Shown piece by piece: positions 33,839-43,157 of a stretch of 64,000 bases of DNA. A program made the translations under genes and the position numbers. The notes under the pieces were generated by a model. The model searched no databases, was not told the origin of the DNA, and worked only from the letters and a program-made list of their open reading frames with translations. Numbering within the stretch: position 1 is the stretch's first letter; each line of letters begins with the position of its first letter. The stretch is from Pokkaliibacter plantistimulans (GTDB lineage Bacteria > Pseudomonadota > Gammaproteobacteria > Pseudomonadales > Balneatricaceae), in NCBI RefSeq assembly GCF_046844695.1, contig NZ_CP177354.1, positions 2,542,001 to 2,606,000 of the forward strand. The letters run 5' to 3'.

Positions 33839-35416
33839 GTGGATCTAGCGACAAGTTCTGAACAAAAGCCTCAGCCGAATAGCCTCAGCAAGGAGATTAT
33901 TCGTCTGGGACTGGCGGTATGTTTTGTCATTATTGGAATGTTTGTAGCCAAATCTCAAGGATTGCCTGTTGGTGACAACAGTATTCTTGTGGTGGCGGCA
34001 ATGATCGGCTGCTACATGGCGCTCAATATAGGAGCCAATGATGTAGCCAATAATGTTGGGCCAGCTGTCGGATCAAAGGCACTGACGATGACTGGTGCCA
34101 TCATAATTGCCGCAATATTTGAAGCGTCTGGTTCGTTGATTGCCGGTGGTGACGTAGTAGGCACTATCAAGAATGGCATCATACAGCCAGATATGATCAA
34201 GAGTGCGGACACCTTTATATGGCTGATGATGGCAGCATTACTCTCTGCCGCATTATGGTTGAATCTGGCAACCGCTATAGGTGCACCGGTTTCCACCACT
34301 CACTCGATTGTTGGTGGTGTTCTGGGGGCAGGTATCGCGGCTGGTGGCTGGGGAATTGCAAATTGGGATCAGTTAGGCGGGATCGTCGCCAGCTGGGTAA
34401 TATCTCCAGTTATGGGCGGCATCATCGCTGCAGGATTTCTCTATCTCATCAAGTCTAGTATTACTTACAAGTCCGATATGTTAGGTGCTGCCAAGAAAGT
34501 GGTACCTGTTTTGGTCAGCTTGATGGCGTGGGCATTCTTGACATATATCCTTTTGAAGGGTGTAAAGAATCTGATCAAGCTTGACTTCTTTACTGCTCTG
34601 ATCATCTCTGCTGTTGCTTCGATTGTTATCTATTTTGTAGTCAAACCAGCTGTTGCGCGCGCAGCTGCAGTGTTGGGCAACGATAAAGATAGCGTTAATA
34701 ATCTATTTAACTTGCCACTGATTTGCTCTGCTGCCTTGCTCAGTTTTGCACATGGTGCAAATGATGTGGCAAACGCTGTGGGGCCTCTCGCAGCAATTAA
34801 CGATGCGTTTCTGCATGGTGGTGTTGCCTCTAAAGCAAGTATCCCGTTGTGGATAATGGCTGTTGGTGGACTTGGTATTGCTGTTGGATTGGCATTGTAT
34901 GGGCCGAAACTGATTCGTACGGTCGGAAGTGAAATCACTGAGCTGGATAAGACCAGAGCATTTTGTATTGCGATGTCTGCAGCTCTGACTGTAATTGTAG
35001 CAAGCCAGCTTGGTATGCCTGTCAGCTCAACGCACATTGCCGTCGGTGCGGTATTTGGTGTTGGATTTCTTCGTGAGTACCTTAAGTTATCCTACGAGCG
35101 GAAAATTCAGCAGATTCACGTGCACCATCAGGAAGCAGACCAGGCTGAGGTTGAGGCATTCCTGAGTCATTTCGAGCATGCAGATGTTGCCGAGAAAAAG
35201 CAGATGCTGCGAGAGCTTAAAGCGCGATCAGGTCACTCGTTACTGAACAAAAAGGAAATGAAGGGCCTGAAAAAGGCCACCAAGAAAGAGCTGGTAAAAC
35301 GCTCTGCTATCTATAGGATTGCTGCGGCGTGGGTAATTACAGTACCTGCATCAGCATTGTTGGCTGCCTTTATATACTTTGCAATTGTGGGCTTTCAGTA
35401 CAGTCATCTTCATTAA
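33839..35416 (+). CDS. PiT-family inorganic phosphate transporter
   Basis: This is a low-affinity phosphate (or metal-phosphate) permease of the inner membrane. The frame is open from 33785, but GTG at 33839 has AGGAA eight bases upstream and gives 525 residues. The two inverted PiT signature repeats are present: GANDVANNVGPAVGSKALT early and GANDVANAVGPLAA late. Each is followed by a second conserved motif, APVSTTHSIVGGVLGAG and MPVSSTHIAVGAVFGVG. About ten membrane helices flank a charged segment near residues 435-490. No phoU-like gene adjoins it. Confidence 0.9.
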   Translation: MDLATSSEQKPQPNSLSKEIIRLGLAVCFVIIGMFVAKSQGLPVGDNSILVVAAMIGCYMALNIGANDVANNVGPAVGSKALTMTGAIIIAAIFEASGSLIAGGDVVGTIKNGIIQPDMIKSADTFIWLMMAALLSAALWLNLATAIGAPVSTTHSIVGGVLGAGIAAGGWGIANWDQLGGIVASWVISPVMGGIIAAGFLYLIKSSITYKSDMLGAAKKVVPVLVSLMAWAFLTYILLKGVKNLIKLDFFTALIISAVASIVIYFVVKPAVARAAAVLGNDKDSVNNLFNLPLICSAALLSFAHGANDVANAVGPLAAINDAFLHGGVASKASIPLWIMAVGGLGIAVGLALYGPKLIRTVGSEITELDKTRAFCIAMSAALTVIVASQLGMPVSSTHIAVGAVFGVGFLREYLKLSYERKIQQIHVHHQEADQAEVEAFLSHFEHADVAEKKQMLRELKARSGHSLLNKKEMKGLKKATKKELVKRSAIYRIAAAWVITVPASALLAAFIYFAIVGFQYSHLH

Positions 35417-35444
35417 CTATCTGAAAACACACTAGACTACGCAT

Positions 35445-35473
35445 AGGGATGGCAACTGGCCATCCCTTTTTTA
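35445..35473. terminator. Intrinsic terminator between pit and the PilZ gene
   Basis: AGGGATGGC (35445-35453) pairs with GCCATCCCT (35459-35467) over a five-base loop and is followed by TTTTTTA. It terminates pit. It sits at the 3' end of the converging PilZ-motB-motA transcript, so it may serve both directions. Confidence 0.85.
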
Positions 35474-35950
35474 TGGTGAAGATTGAAGAGCAGAGTTTTG
35501 ATTCTGAGAGCGAGGTAGCTTCAACTTATCTTGTCTGATATGTGCTCTTTGCAATGCGTTAATCACTTCGCTCAGCTTGTTTGTCCTTCGCAGAGAGAGC
35601 GTCAAAAACTCTGCGTGCCATTGCTGATTCGTCTTCATGATGACACGCAACTCTAAAGGTAGTTGCTGACGCTTTTCACCAATATCTGGTTGGTGGTTTA
35701 GCAGTAACAGAGCCTTATATGTGTGCCCTATGACATATTCCTGCTCTGGCTGAGAGAATGCGCAGCCAGAGACACTAATATTGAGCAATTCGGTGTCATT
35801 GCCATCGAGCATCAGTTTGATGAGCAGTCTGTCGCTACGGCGGAGGTCCACTCGATAGTGAGCTCTCCGAGCTTCGCTGTCAGGGAATAAAAACTTAGGA
35901 CTTGATTCTTTCAAGTACAAACTCCACACGTCGATTTTGTGCCCTGCCAT
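35471..35950 (-). CDS. PilZ-domain protein overlapping motB
   Basis: PilZ domains bind cyclic di-GMP and often act on flagellar motors or polysaccharide synthesis. The 159-residue protein has the binding motifs RRAHYR (R29 and R33) and NISVSG (N57, S59, G62), followed by a beta-barrel and a C-terminal helix. It starts 56 bases inside the motB 3' end in another frame; a later GTG or TTG start is possible. Being last in a motA-motB-pilZ operon suggests control of the MotAB stator by cyclic di-GMP, as FlgZ/YcgR proteins do. That role is inferred. Confidence 0.82.
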   Translation of the reverse strand: MAGHKIDVWSLYLKESSPKFLFPDSEARRAHYRVDLRRSDRLLIKLMLDGNDTELLNISVSGCAFSQPEQEYVIGHTYKALLLLNHQPDIGEKRQQLPLELRVIMKTNQQWHAEFLTLSLRRTNKLSEVINALQRAHIRQDKLKLPRSQNQNSALQSSP

Positions 35951-36623
35951 CAGCAGTTGTATTACTGGTTATCGGCTTGGAGTCAGCGTAACCCGTTGCG
36001 CTGAAACGATTTCCAGGCAGGCCCTCAAGTAAAAAGTAGCGTAGTACAGTAGTTGCGCGTACCGCAGACAATTCCCAGTTAGATGGATATTGCTCAGTGT
36101 AAATTGGCTGATTATCTGTATGACCCTGAATATTCACTTCAAACTCGGGGTGGCCTTTGAAGAGCTTTGTCAATGCTTGCAAGATGGGTTCAGCTTCATA
36201 TGAAAGGTCAGTAGAGGCCGGGTCAAATAGTGCCTGCCCATTCACACGAATATAAAGACGGTCATCTTTCTGAATAATCTGCACTTCCTTGGAAAGCATA
36301 GGTGTATCGATCATTTGCTCCAGTTCCTGGGCCATTACCGTTAGCTCAGACCGGGTTTTTGTCTCGGGGACTACAACGTCTTCTTTCTGAATAGGTTTGC
36401 GTTCTGTTGGCGCTTCGTGAGGGAGTTCAATAATAGCATTCGTTGTCCCCATGGTGTTCAGGCTGAAGCGAACCGAAGTGAAGATCTCTTTGAATTTCTC
36501 TATCTTGATGGTTGAAATGGAAAATAACAGTATAAAAAAGACCAGCAGTAAACTCATCAGGTCAGCATAGGTTGCAAGCCATCCCATTTCCTCTGGCTCT
36601 TCAAACAAATCATGCTTACTCAT
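35895..36623 (-). CDS. motB: Flagellar motor stator protein MotB
   Basis: MotB anchors the stator to peptidoglycan and carries the ion-binding Asp. The 242-residue protein has one membrane helix (about 16-38) with the key D21 in WLATYADLMSLLLVFFILLF. The OmpA-type domain (about 120-240) includes VNIQGHTDNQPI and NRRVEFVLER. It is shorter than E. coli MotB (308) and closer to the PomB/MotD size. The gene lies three bases after motA and overlaps the PilZ gene. Ion specificity (H+ or Na+) cannot be settled from sequence alone. Confidence 0.93.
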   Translation of the reverse strand: MSKHDLFEEPEEMGWLATYADLMSLLLVFFILLFSISTIKIEKFKEIFTSVRFSLNTMGTTNAIIELPHEAPTERKPIQKEDVVVPETKTRSELTVMAQELEQMIDTPMLSKEVQIIQKDDRLYIRVNGQALFDPASTDLSYEAEPILQALTKLFKGHPEFEVNIQGHTDNQPIYTEQYPSNWELSAVRATTVLRYFLLEGLPGNRFSATGYADSKPITSNTTADGRAQNRRVEFVLERIKS

Positions 36624-36626
36624 GAA

Positions 36627-37397
36627 TTATCCGCCTTTGCCCAAATTCACGGGCTGTCTTTGCGCTTCCGGGATATAGGAGGACAATCTTTCATACACGT
36701 TCAGATAATTGTCGTTGGATAAAATACTGATGGCCCCTTCTCGAATAATTTCGAGATTCTGGACCTCCAATAGTGTGCGGGCACGCAGCTTTCCAGCGAT
36801 CGGAAGAAAGAACATGGTGCTCATTAAAGAACCATAGAAGGTTGTCAGCAGAGCAACTGCCATCGCAGGGCCAATCGTATCGGGATTATCCAGCTGTGAC
36901 AGCATTTGCACTAGGCCGATCAGGGTGCCGAGCATACCAAAGGCAGGGGCATAGGACGCCATCTTCTTAAATATATCTTGTACGGTGAAGTGTCTGGCTA
37001 TGAGAGAGTCGATCTCTGTCTGCAGCGTCTGTCGGATAAAGTCTTCGCTAGCAGCATCAGCGAGCAGGTTGCAGGCGCGTTTGAGAAACTTGGATGTTGT
37101 TTCAACATTGGCCAGAGCCAGCAAGCCATTGCGGTGGCTCACTTTGCTTAGCTCTAACATGGTGTGAATCATTTGTTGTGGTTTGGTTCGATCTTGAGCG
37201 AATACAATAAAGGCGCTTTTAAATGCGGCGAGCACGTCTTTAAACTGAAAGGTGAGTAAGGTCGCTGCAATCGTTCCCCCGACAACAATCATCAAGCCGG
37301 GAACATTGATGAAGATATGAAAGTCGCCTCCCAAGTATATGGCAGAAACAATTAAAGCCAATCCGGAAAGGATGCCGAGGATGGAGGCAAAATCCAT
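36627..37397 (-). CDS. motA: Flagellar motor stator protein MotA (PomA/MotC type)
   Basis: MotA forms the pentameric stator ring that drives the rotor. The 256-residue protein has four membrane helices. Conserved sequences are MDFASILGILSGLALIVSAI at the start, GLMIVVGGTIAATLL, and YAPAFGMLGTLIGLVQML in helix 3. It belongs to the PomA/MotC branch by length and N terminus. GAGCGAAG precedes the ATG on the minus strand. In Pseudomonas a motC-motD pair sits beside cheB; here that slot is empty and this pair lies 23 kb away. Confidence 0.93.
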   Translation of the reverse strand: MDFASILGILSGLALIVSAIYLGGDFHIFINVPGLMIVVGGTIAATLLTFQFKDVLAAFKSAFIVFAQDRTKPQQMIHTMLELSKVSHRNGLLALANVETTSKFLKRACNLLADAASEDFIRQTLQTEIDSLIARHFTVQDIFKKMASYAPAFGMLGTLIGLVQMLSQLDNPDTIGPAMAVALLTTFYGSLMSTMFFLPIAGKLRARTLLEVQNLEIIREGAISILSNDNYLNVYERLSSYIPEAQRQPVNLGKGG

Positions 37398-37871
37398 ATA
37401 ACACTTCGCTCTAAAACGGGGGAGATGGCCTCTAGGTTAGACAATGGAAACGAAAAAACAACTCTTCAGTAAATCTTTCTGGGGATAACCGTATTTGTAG
37501 TGCGACAGAGTTCCCTGCAGCGTATGCTTGGCTAAGCTATTGGATTGCGTTTTCTGGCATCTTAGGTTGATGCCTTGGCAGGTAATGCGGATTTGTATGT
37601 TGGCTACAGGGCGAATCATCGAACTGTAACAGTTGGCGCATTCAATGCATGGGTTGACTTCGAGCGCTAGAAAGAGCGAAGTAACATCAAAACAACATAT
37701 TAGTTCAGATAAGGAAGCCGTTTGACTGAGGAGGCACTAGTACTGCCGGATTCATGATCGGGAAAATCCTGAATCACCTCAGCGGGCGTGCTCTCAAGGA
37801 AGAGGTCAGTGAGCCATGTGGAAGAAAACCTATAATTTTCAATACACACAACGCGCAAGGAGAAGCAAGGC
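37398..37871. other. Divergent intergenic region between motA and phaB
   Basis: No convincing gene is seen in these 474 bases. TATAAT at 37831-37836 is a good -10 candidate for phaB, but no strong -35 lies 16-18 bases upstream. Nested short inverted repeats are present: CTGAGG (37726-37731) with CCTCAG (37777-37782), and GATTCA (37749-37754) with TGAATC (37770-37775). No sigma-28 promoter was identified for motA. Confidence 0.5.
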
Positions 37872-38621
37872 ATGACTAAGCGTATTGCACTTGTAACTGG
37901 GGGAACAGGGGGAATTGGTTCTGCTATTTGCCAGAGTCTGGCACAGCAGGGCTTTCAGGTTGTAGCGGGTTATAACAGTGGTGGCAATCACGAGAAGGCA
38001 AAGGCGTGGCAGGAGGAGATGCTGCAGAAAGGCCTGGAGATGGGAATAGCCTATGGTGATGTGACAAAGTATGAGTCCTGTGAGCGTTGCATCAGGGAAA
38101 TAGAGGAAACGTATGGAGAGACTGTATCTGTATTGGTAAACAACGCGGGTATCACTCGCGATGGTCAGTTCAAGAAAATGTCCTGGGAGCAGTGGAACGA
38201 GGTTCTCACCGCGAACCTGGACTCCATGTTCCATATGACGCGTCTGGTTATCAATCCAATGATTGAAAAGGGCTGGGGGCGCATCATCAACATTTCTTCT
38301 GTCAATGCTCAAAAAGGGCAGTTCGGACAAACCAATTACTCTGCTGCTAAGGCTGGCATTCACGGCTTCACAAAGGCATTGGCGCAGGAAGTTGCTAGCA
38401 AAGGTGTGACTGTTAACACCGTATCACCAGGATATGTGTTAACACCTATGGTGGAGAAAATTGCACCTGAGGTACTGGATAAGATCAAGTCAGGTATACC
38501 TGTTGGTCGTCTGGGTACACCTGAAGAAATTGGTCACGTAGTGTCATTCCTGTGCGATGATTTCTCTGGCTACATTACCGGTTCAAACTTAGCCATTAAT
38601 GGTGGTCAGCACATGTTCTGA
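37872..38621 (+). CDS. phaB: Acetoacetyl-CoA reductase, PhaB type
   Basis: This short-chain dehydrogenase should reduce acetoacetyl-CoA to (R)-3-hydroxybutyryl-CoA with NADPH for polyhydroxybutyrate. The 249-residue protein has the cofactor motif TGGTGGIG, NNAGITRDGQFKKM, the catalytic Ser in INISSVNAQKGQFGQ and the YSAAKAG Tyr/Lys pair. The sequence GQFGQTNYSAAKAGIHGFTK is characteristic of PhaB/PhbB rather than FabG. The ribosome binding site is AAGGAGAAGCAAGGC. No phaA or phaC gene is adjacent, so the pathway must be completed elsewhere. Confidence 0.9.
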   Translation: MTKRIALVTGGTGGIGSAICQSLAQQGFQVVAGYNSGGNHEKAKAWQEEMLQKGLEMGIAYGDVTKYESCERCIREIEETYGETVSVLVNNAGITRDGQFKKMSWEQWNEVLTANLDSMFHMTRLVINPMIEKGWGRIINISSVNAQKGQFGQTNYSAAKAGIHGFTKALAQEVASKGVTVNTVSPGYVLTPMVEKIAPEVLDKIKSGIPVGRLGTPEEIGHVVSFLCDDFSGYITGSNLAINGGQHMF

Positions 38622-38657
38622 TCTGTCTCGGGGAGGTGCACTCCCCGATTAGATCAG
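38619..38657 (+). repeat. Hairpin at the phaB stop codon
   Basis: CTGATCT (38619-38625) pairs with AGATCAG (38651-38657), enclosing CGGGGAG (38629-38635) paired with CTCCCCG (38641-38647) over a GTGCA loop. No T run follows. It probably protects the mRNA end or assists the terminator 10 bases further on. Confidence 0.7.
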
Positions 38658-38666
38658 CTTGCAGGA

Positions 38667-38702
38667 GCAAAGGTGCGATCAGTATCGCGCCTTTGCTTTT
38701 TC
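38667..38702 (+). terminator. Intrinsic terminator after phaB
   Basis: A 13-bp stem with one G-T pair, starting GCAAAGG at 38667 and closing with CCTTTGC at 38690-38696, has a CAGT loop and is followed by TTTTTC. Its distal half overlaps the 3' end of the minus-strand DUF349 gene, which ends at 38679. Confidence 0.9.
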
Positions 38703-41441
38703 TAGTGCGCTATGGAAGCGATTTTGAAGTACCGTATTGACTACTGGGCCATTCTCATACCACTCCAGCTCGATCTCATGCATCTGTACGAATAACGGTA
38801 CGGTGCCTTTGTCAGCCTGTGCCATGGAGGCTTGCAGCTTTCCGAGTTGATATTGCATACGTAAAGACTGGTCTTGTTCGGGTGAGTCCAGGCCAGCCAG
38901 TAGCTCCATACGGATACACAGCATACGTTGCGCTTCTGACACCTCATCAATACGCTGAAGTATGGCGCCCTTGCCCTGACGAACGGCTGCCAAGCGAGTT
39001 GCTAATGGTTCTGATGTATCACTGAGTTCGATGTCAGTTGCAGCAGCCTTGTCTGAAAGTATCGCTTGTTCAGCTTCAGCCAATACCGCTGCTGCAGATC
39101 TGGTTTGTTGGAGCAGTGTCATCAAAGGTTGATACTGTTGCTCTAACAAACGCTGTTCAAGCGTTTCAAGCTGCTCATCTACATGTTCCTGACGAGGTTC
39201 CTGCAATACTCTTGGCAGAGATTGAAACTGCTGGATAAGGGTTTTGATCTGTTCTTCGTTAACCCTGCTTTGAGTTATCACTTCACTGAGTGCCTGGTCA
39301 AAACGTTCCGCTTCCTGATTGGCAGCTTCAAATCGCTCTAGTCGTTCTACCTTTTGTGCCTGGAGCACGGAATCGCGGCGTTGAAATAACTCATCACAAC
39401 ACTCACGGAAACGTTGCCACAAGACTTGATCTTGGCGGCGGCGCCCTTGGCCAAGTGTTTTCCAGTCTTGTTGCAGTGTTTTGGCGCGTCGAGTGGCTGC
39501 GATGATGTCAGTCCAGCTCAGTAGGTCTACGGCTTCGTTAACAATGGCCTCTTTGGCATCTTCCTGCTGCTTGCGATAGCATACGATGGCATCGCTGAGT
39601 TGCTTCATGTGGAAGTCAAATCGGGCTTGCAGTGCTTCGCCTTCCTGGCGTTCGACAGGGCTGTAGGCTTGCCACTGTTGACGAGCAGTATGGCGTAACT
39701 GCTCAAGGAAATTCCCCTCTGCAGTTGAGAAGGCAGCAGACTGAATGAATTCTTCCAGCTGCGTGGTTAGTAGTTGTCGCTTCTGTAGATTGTCCGCGCG
39801 TAGTGCAGCTTGTTCTTCCAGATAGGATTGGCAGTGAGCGAAAGCTTGATCGCTGGCTTCGCGGAAGGCTTGCCACAGGTCTTGAGCTGTACTGGTAGGA
39901 TCAGTGCCAAGCCCACGCCACTCCTGGTTATATTTGCGAATTCGCGCCAACTGCTCTGCACCTGCAAGGGGTGCGCTGGCCAGTGCTTGCATGGCAGCAA
40001 TCAGCTGCTCCTTTTTCGGACGAATTGCAAAGCCTTGCCAGTCTACTAGTTCGTGCAGCTGTTCCTGTAACTGGGCAAAGCGCGGTTGCAGAGAGAGTAA
40101 ATGGGCTTCCTGCATGCGCTCTTCGAGCTGGCTGGCAATCCGGCTGGCAGCTTTTGAGCGGCCCGCTTTCAGATGGCGAGCCATCTGATCCAGCTTGTTT
40201 TCGATAGGCTGACGACTTTCACGCTCAGCCACTTTTGCTTCACGTGCCGCTTTTTTAACGACACCGAGTCGGGTATAGCTTTCACTCAGAATATTTGGAG
40301 AGGGGAGGGCATCAGGCCATTCCAGCTGTTTAAGCAATCCACTCAGTCGTTCGCTATCTGTCTCATCACTCTGTAATACCAACTCGAGTTGAGGGGACAG
40401 CTCAGCATAGCGCTGCCACACAGACAGGATATCGCTGATTTCGTTGTGAGGCTTTCTAGTCTGGTCAGATATTCCCAACTCTGATGCGCGCTGAGCGATT
40501 CGACTCAGTGCCTGGCTGACATGCGACGCTTGTTCGGGATGAGCGCTACGAGCCTGCTCCAGCAACAGGGTATATTCTGAGATAAGTACAGAGCGTTGTT
40601 CAGCCTGTTGCTGTTGCAAGTGACGAGCAGACTCTTCTTGCTCCTGGCGTTGAAGCTCGGCTTTGACTACCTGTTGGCACTGCTCTACGGCGTGTTCGAA
40701 ACGCTGTAACAATACCGGTTGCAGTACAGTCTGATTCAGGGCATACCACTGCTGGGAGATACCTTCCAGTTTGGCCTTGTAATGAGGGAACCAACCAGTA
40801 CGTGCCAGCGCCTCAAGGCTTTCACATAAGTGCTCACCCTGCTGACGCTGTTGATCCGCATCTTTTTCCTGTTGTTTGTAGCTGTTCAGTTTGTCGCGTA
40901 CCGTGCGCTGTAGCCGCTTGTGGTTTTGGCACAGCTTAAGCAGTTGCTCCAATACTTCTCGGTCACTGATTCGTTCTGCAGCTTGAATACGTAAGCTTTG
41001 ATCAACTTGCCCAGAGGCGACCTTCAGTAGCGCATAGTCGTCTTCCAGTCGAGCCATGGCAGCTTGTTGCAATGGCAGCGCGTTTGCTCGCAGAGCAATG
41101 TGCAGCAGCACATCAGGCTGCGACACTTTCTCAAGGCATTGTAATGCGCCTTGCTGGTCACCATCGGTCACCCCTTTGCTGCTGAGCAGGTCTGCCAGCC
41201 GTCGGATCGCGATGTCGCGTAAAGTGCTGTCTGCATTGTCACTGGCAAAACGTGTGAGGGTATCCCAATCCTGAATTCGTGCCAGTGCGGCAGCACGTAC
41301 GTCTGTTGCCGAATCCTGATGGAGCAGTTCAAGCAGAATTTTTGCCTGATCGGGATTGTTGCCCTGCAGCAGTGAGACAGCCTGCAGTCTTACTTCAACT
41401 TTCGGGTGTTGCCATTTGGGGCGGAAAAAGCGCGCGAACAT
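38679..41441 (-). CDS. DUF349-domain protein
   Basis: The 920-residue protein begins with HEAT-like helical repeats (about 15-180: VEVRLQAVSLLQ, TDVRAAALARIQDW, ATLEDDYALL-type units). It continues as long Gln/Glu/Ala/Arg-rich coiled-coil with several DUF349 units (WYALNQ, EWRGLGTD, DWKTLGQGRRRQDQVLWQRF). DUF349 proteins are common in Pseudomonas relatives and have no agreed function. No membrane segment or enzyme motif is seen. The Gln-rich coiled coils suggest a structural or scaffolding protein. Confidence 0.85.
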   Translation of the reverse strand: MFARFFRPKWQHPKVEVRLQAVSLLQGNNPDQAKILLELLHQDSATDVRAAALARIQDWDTLTRFASDNADSTLRDIAIRRLADLLSSKGVTDGDQQGALQCLEKVSQPDVLLHIALRANALPLQQAAMARLEDDYALLKVASGQVDQSLRIQAAERISDREVLEQLLKLCQNHKRLQRTVRDKLNSYKQQEKDADQQRQQGEHLCESLEALARTGWFPHYKAKLEGISQQWYALNQTVLQPVLLQRFEHAVEQCQQVVKAELQRQEQEESARHLQQQQAEQRSVLISEYTLLLEQARSAHPEQASHVSQALSRIAQRASELGISDQTRKPHNEISDILSVWQRYAELSPQLELVLQSDETDSERLSGLLKQLEWPDALPSPNILSESYTRLGVVKKAAREAKVAERESRQPIENKLDQMARHLKAGRSKAASRIASQLEERMQEAHLLSLQPRFAQLQEQLHELVDWQGFAIRPKKEQLIAAMQALASAPLAGAEQLARIRKYNQEWRGLGTDPTSTAQDLWQAFREASDQAFAHCQSYLEEQAALRADNLQKRQLLTTQLEEFIQSAAFSTAEGNFLEQLRHTARQQWQAYSPVERQEGEALQARFDFHMKQLSDAIVCYRKQQEDAKEAIVNEAVDLLSWTDIIAATRRAKTLQQDWKTLGQGRRRQDQVLWQRFRECCDELFQRRDSVLQAQKVERLERFEAANQEAERFDQALSEVITQSRVNEEQIKTLIQQFQSLPRVLQEPRQEHVDEQLETLEQRLLEQQYQPLMTLLQQTRSAAAVLAEAEQAILSDKAAATDIELSDTSEPLATRLAAVRQGKGAILQRIDEVSEAQRMLCIRMELLAGLDSPEQDQSLRMQYQLGKLQASMAQADKGTVPLFVQMHEIELEWYENGPVVNTVLQNRFHSALEKAKARY

Positions 41442-41678
41442 ATAAATCTTCTGTACGTCTGACTCTGTTCGGGCAAACCACTGTCAGGGTCAGCAACCTG
41501 ACACCGGTTTGAGGGGGTCGACATTGTATCGTCCTTTAGAGAGCGCTTAAAGCTTCGTTCCGTAACCGAAATCCCGGCAAAATCAAAAAACGTATGTTGC
41601 TCCAGCGCAGTGCGGGAAGTGCGCCTCGTTACCTTCCCTGCTAGTCTGTGACAAAGATTCATAGTGGCTATCTTGTTT

Positions 41679-43157
41679 ATGAGCAGTTCAACAACGTTCT
41701 TTTGGCACGATTATGAGAGTTTTGGCATAGATCCCGCGCGCGACCGACCTGCTCAGTTCGCCGGTATTCGTACGGACTGGCAGCTGAATCCCATTGGCGA
41801 GCCTTTGATGATTTATTGCCAGCCAAGCTTTGATTACCTGCCTCAGCCTGTGGCCTGCATGATCACCGGTATTGACCCAGCGCTGGCATGGCGGCAGGGG
41901 CTGCCTGAAGCTGAATTTATTGCACGCATCGAATACGAGCTGAAACAGCCGGGAACCTGCGGAGTCGGCTACAACAGTATTCGCTTTGATGATGAGGTTA
42001 CCCGCCATACGCTTTATCGTAACCTGCGCGATCCTTATGCGCGTGAATGGCAAAACGGCTGTTCGCGCTGGGATATCCTCGATATGGTGCGGCTGGTGCG
42101 ATTGATGCAGCCAGATGTGCTAGTTTGGCCTGAGGTAGATGGCCGGGTCAGTATGAAGCTGGAGCATCTGACCCAAGCCAACGGTGTAGGGCATGACAAG
42201 GCACATGATGCTTTAAGTGATGTGGAGGCTACTATCGCTCTGGCGCGGCTGATCAAGACACGTGCTCCGAAGCTGTTTGATTACTGTCTCAGCTTGCGTG
42301 ACAAGCGTGAAGTGCAGGGCAAACTGGATATCTTTCGCCACAAGCCCGTTCTGCACATTTCTGGCATGTTTCCCACCGAGCGAATGAATGCAGCGGTTCT
42401 GGCGCCGTTAATGAGTCAGCCGGGTAATGCGAACGGGATCGTCTTGTTTGATCTTAGCCAGCCTGTACAGGTGTTGCTCGACACCTCTGCCGAAGAGCTG
42501 GAGCGCCTGCTCTATACTCCCACTGATCAGTTGCCGCCCGGGCAGGTCAGGCCAGCACTGAAGACGTTACATATTAACCGCAGCCCGGTGGTGATGGGAG
42601 TTAACAAGGATATCGCCGACAGGCTGGCATTGTCGCTGGAGTCACTGCAGGCCAACCTGACTCTGTTGCGTCAGCATACTGAGAACTGGAAGCCCAAGCT
42701 GGAACAAATCTACCAGCGTAAGCCCGCTACAGAGCTCCAGGTTTCTGATCCTGATCTGATGCTCTACAGCGGCGGTTTTTTCAGTGCTTCTGACAAGCGG
42801 CTGATGCAGTCGGTTATTGAGATGCCAGCAGAGCAGCTGCGTGGATATTGTCCTCCCTTTCAGGATGGCAGACTGGAGGAAATGCTCTTTCGCTATCGTG
42901 CGCGCAGCTTTCCGCAGCATCTGAGCGAGGCAGAAAAGGCTCAATGGATTGAGTTTTGCCATGAGCGTATCACTGATGGGCGCGCAGGCGCCCTGACGCT
43001 GGAGGCTTACCGCTCCGAGCTGGAGGCGTTACTGACTGATGAAAGCCTGACACAGGAAAAGCACTTGCTGTTGAGACAGTTGCAGGAGTATGGCAATGAA
43101 GTTGAGCGTTGCTTGGCCAAAGCTGAGCTGCAGCCTGCTGCTTTTAGTCGGCGCTGA
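41679..43157 (+). CDS. sbcB: Exonuclease I (SbcB)
   Basis: Exonuclease I digests single-stranded DNA 3' to 5' in repair and recombination. The ATG at 41679 gives 492 residues; a GTG at 41664 is also possible and neither has a clear ribosome binding site. The DEDDh exonuclease motifs are visible: FWHDYESFGIDP (Asp, Glu), GYNSIRFDDEVTRHTLYRN, and KAHDALSDVEATIALARL (His, Asp). The C-terminal extension of exonuclease I (SH3-like plus helical) follows. The end overlaps the VIPA-repeat gene by 62 bases. Confidence 0.95.
   Translation: MSSSTTFFWHDYESFGIDPARDRPAQFAGIRTDWQLNPIGEPLMIYCQPSFDYLPQPVACMITGIDPALAWRQGLPEAEFIARIEYELKQPGTCGVGYNSIRFDDEVTRHTLYRNLRDPYAREWQNGCSRWDILDMVRLVRLMQPDVLVWPEVDGRVSMKLEHLTQANGVGHDKAHDALSDVEATIALARLIKTRAPKLFDYCLSLRDKREVQGKLDIFRHKPVLHISGMFPTERMNAAVLAPLMSQPGNANGIVLFDLSQPVQVLLDTSAEELERLLYTPTDQLPPGQVRPALKTLHINRSPVVMGVNKDIADRLALSLESLQANLTLLRQHTENWKPKLEQIYQRKPATELQVSDPDLMLYSGGFFSASDKRLMQSVIEMPAEQLRGYCPPFQDGRLEEMLFRYRARSFPQHLSEAEKAQWIEFCHERITDGRAGALTLEAYRSELEALLTDESLTQEKHLLLRQLQEYGNEVERCLAKAELQPAAFSRR

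Noticed and set aside
37437..37619. 60-residue minus-strand frame in the motA-phaB gap
   Set aside because: No ribosome binding site and no recognisable sequence; it is treated as non-coding.
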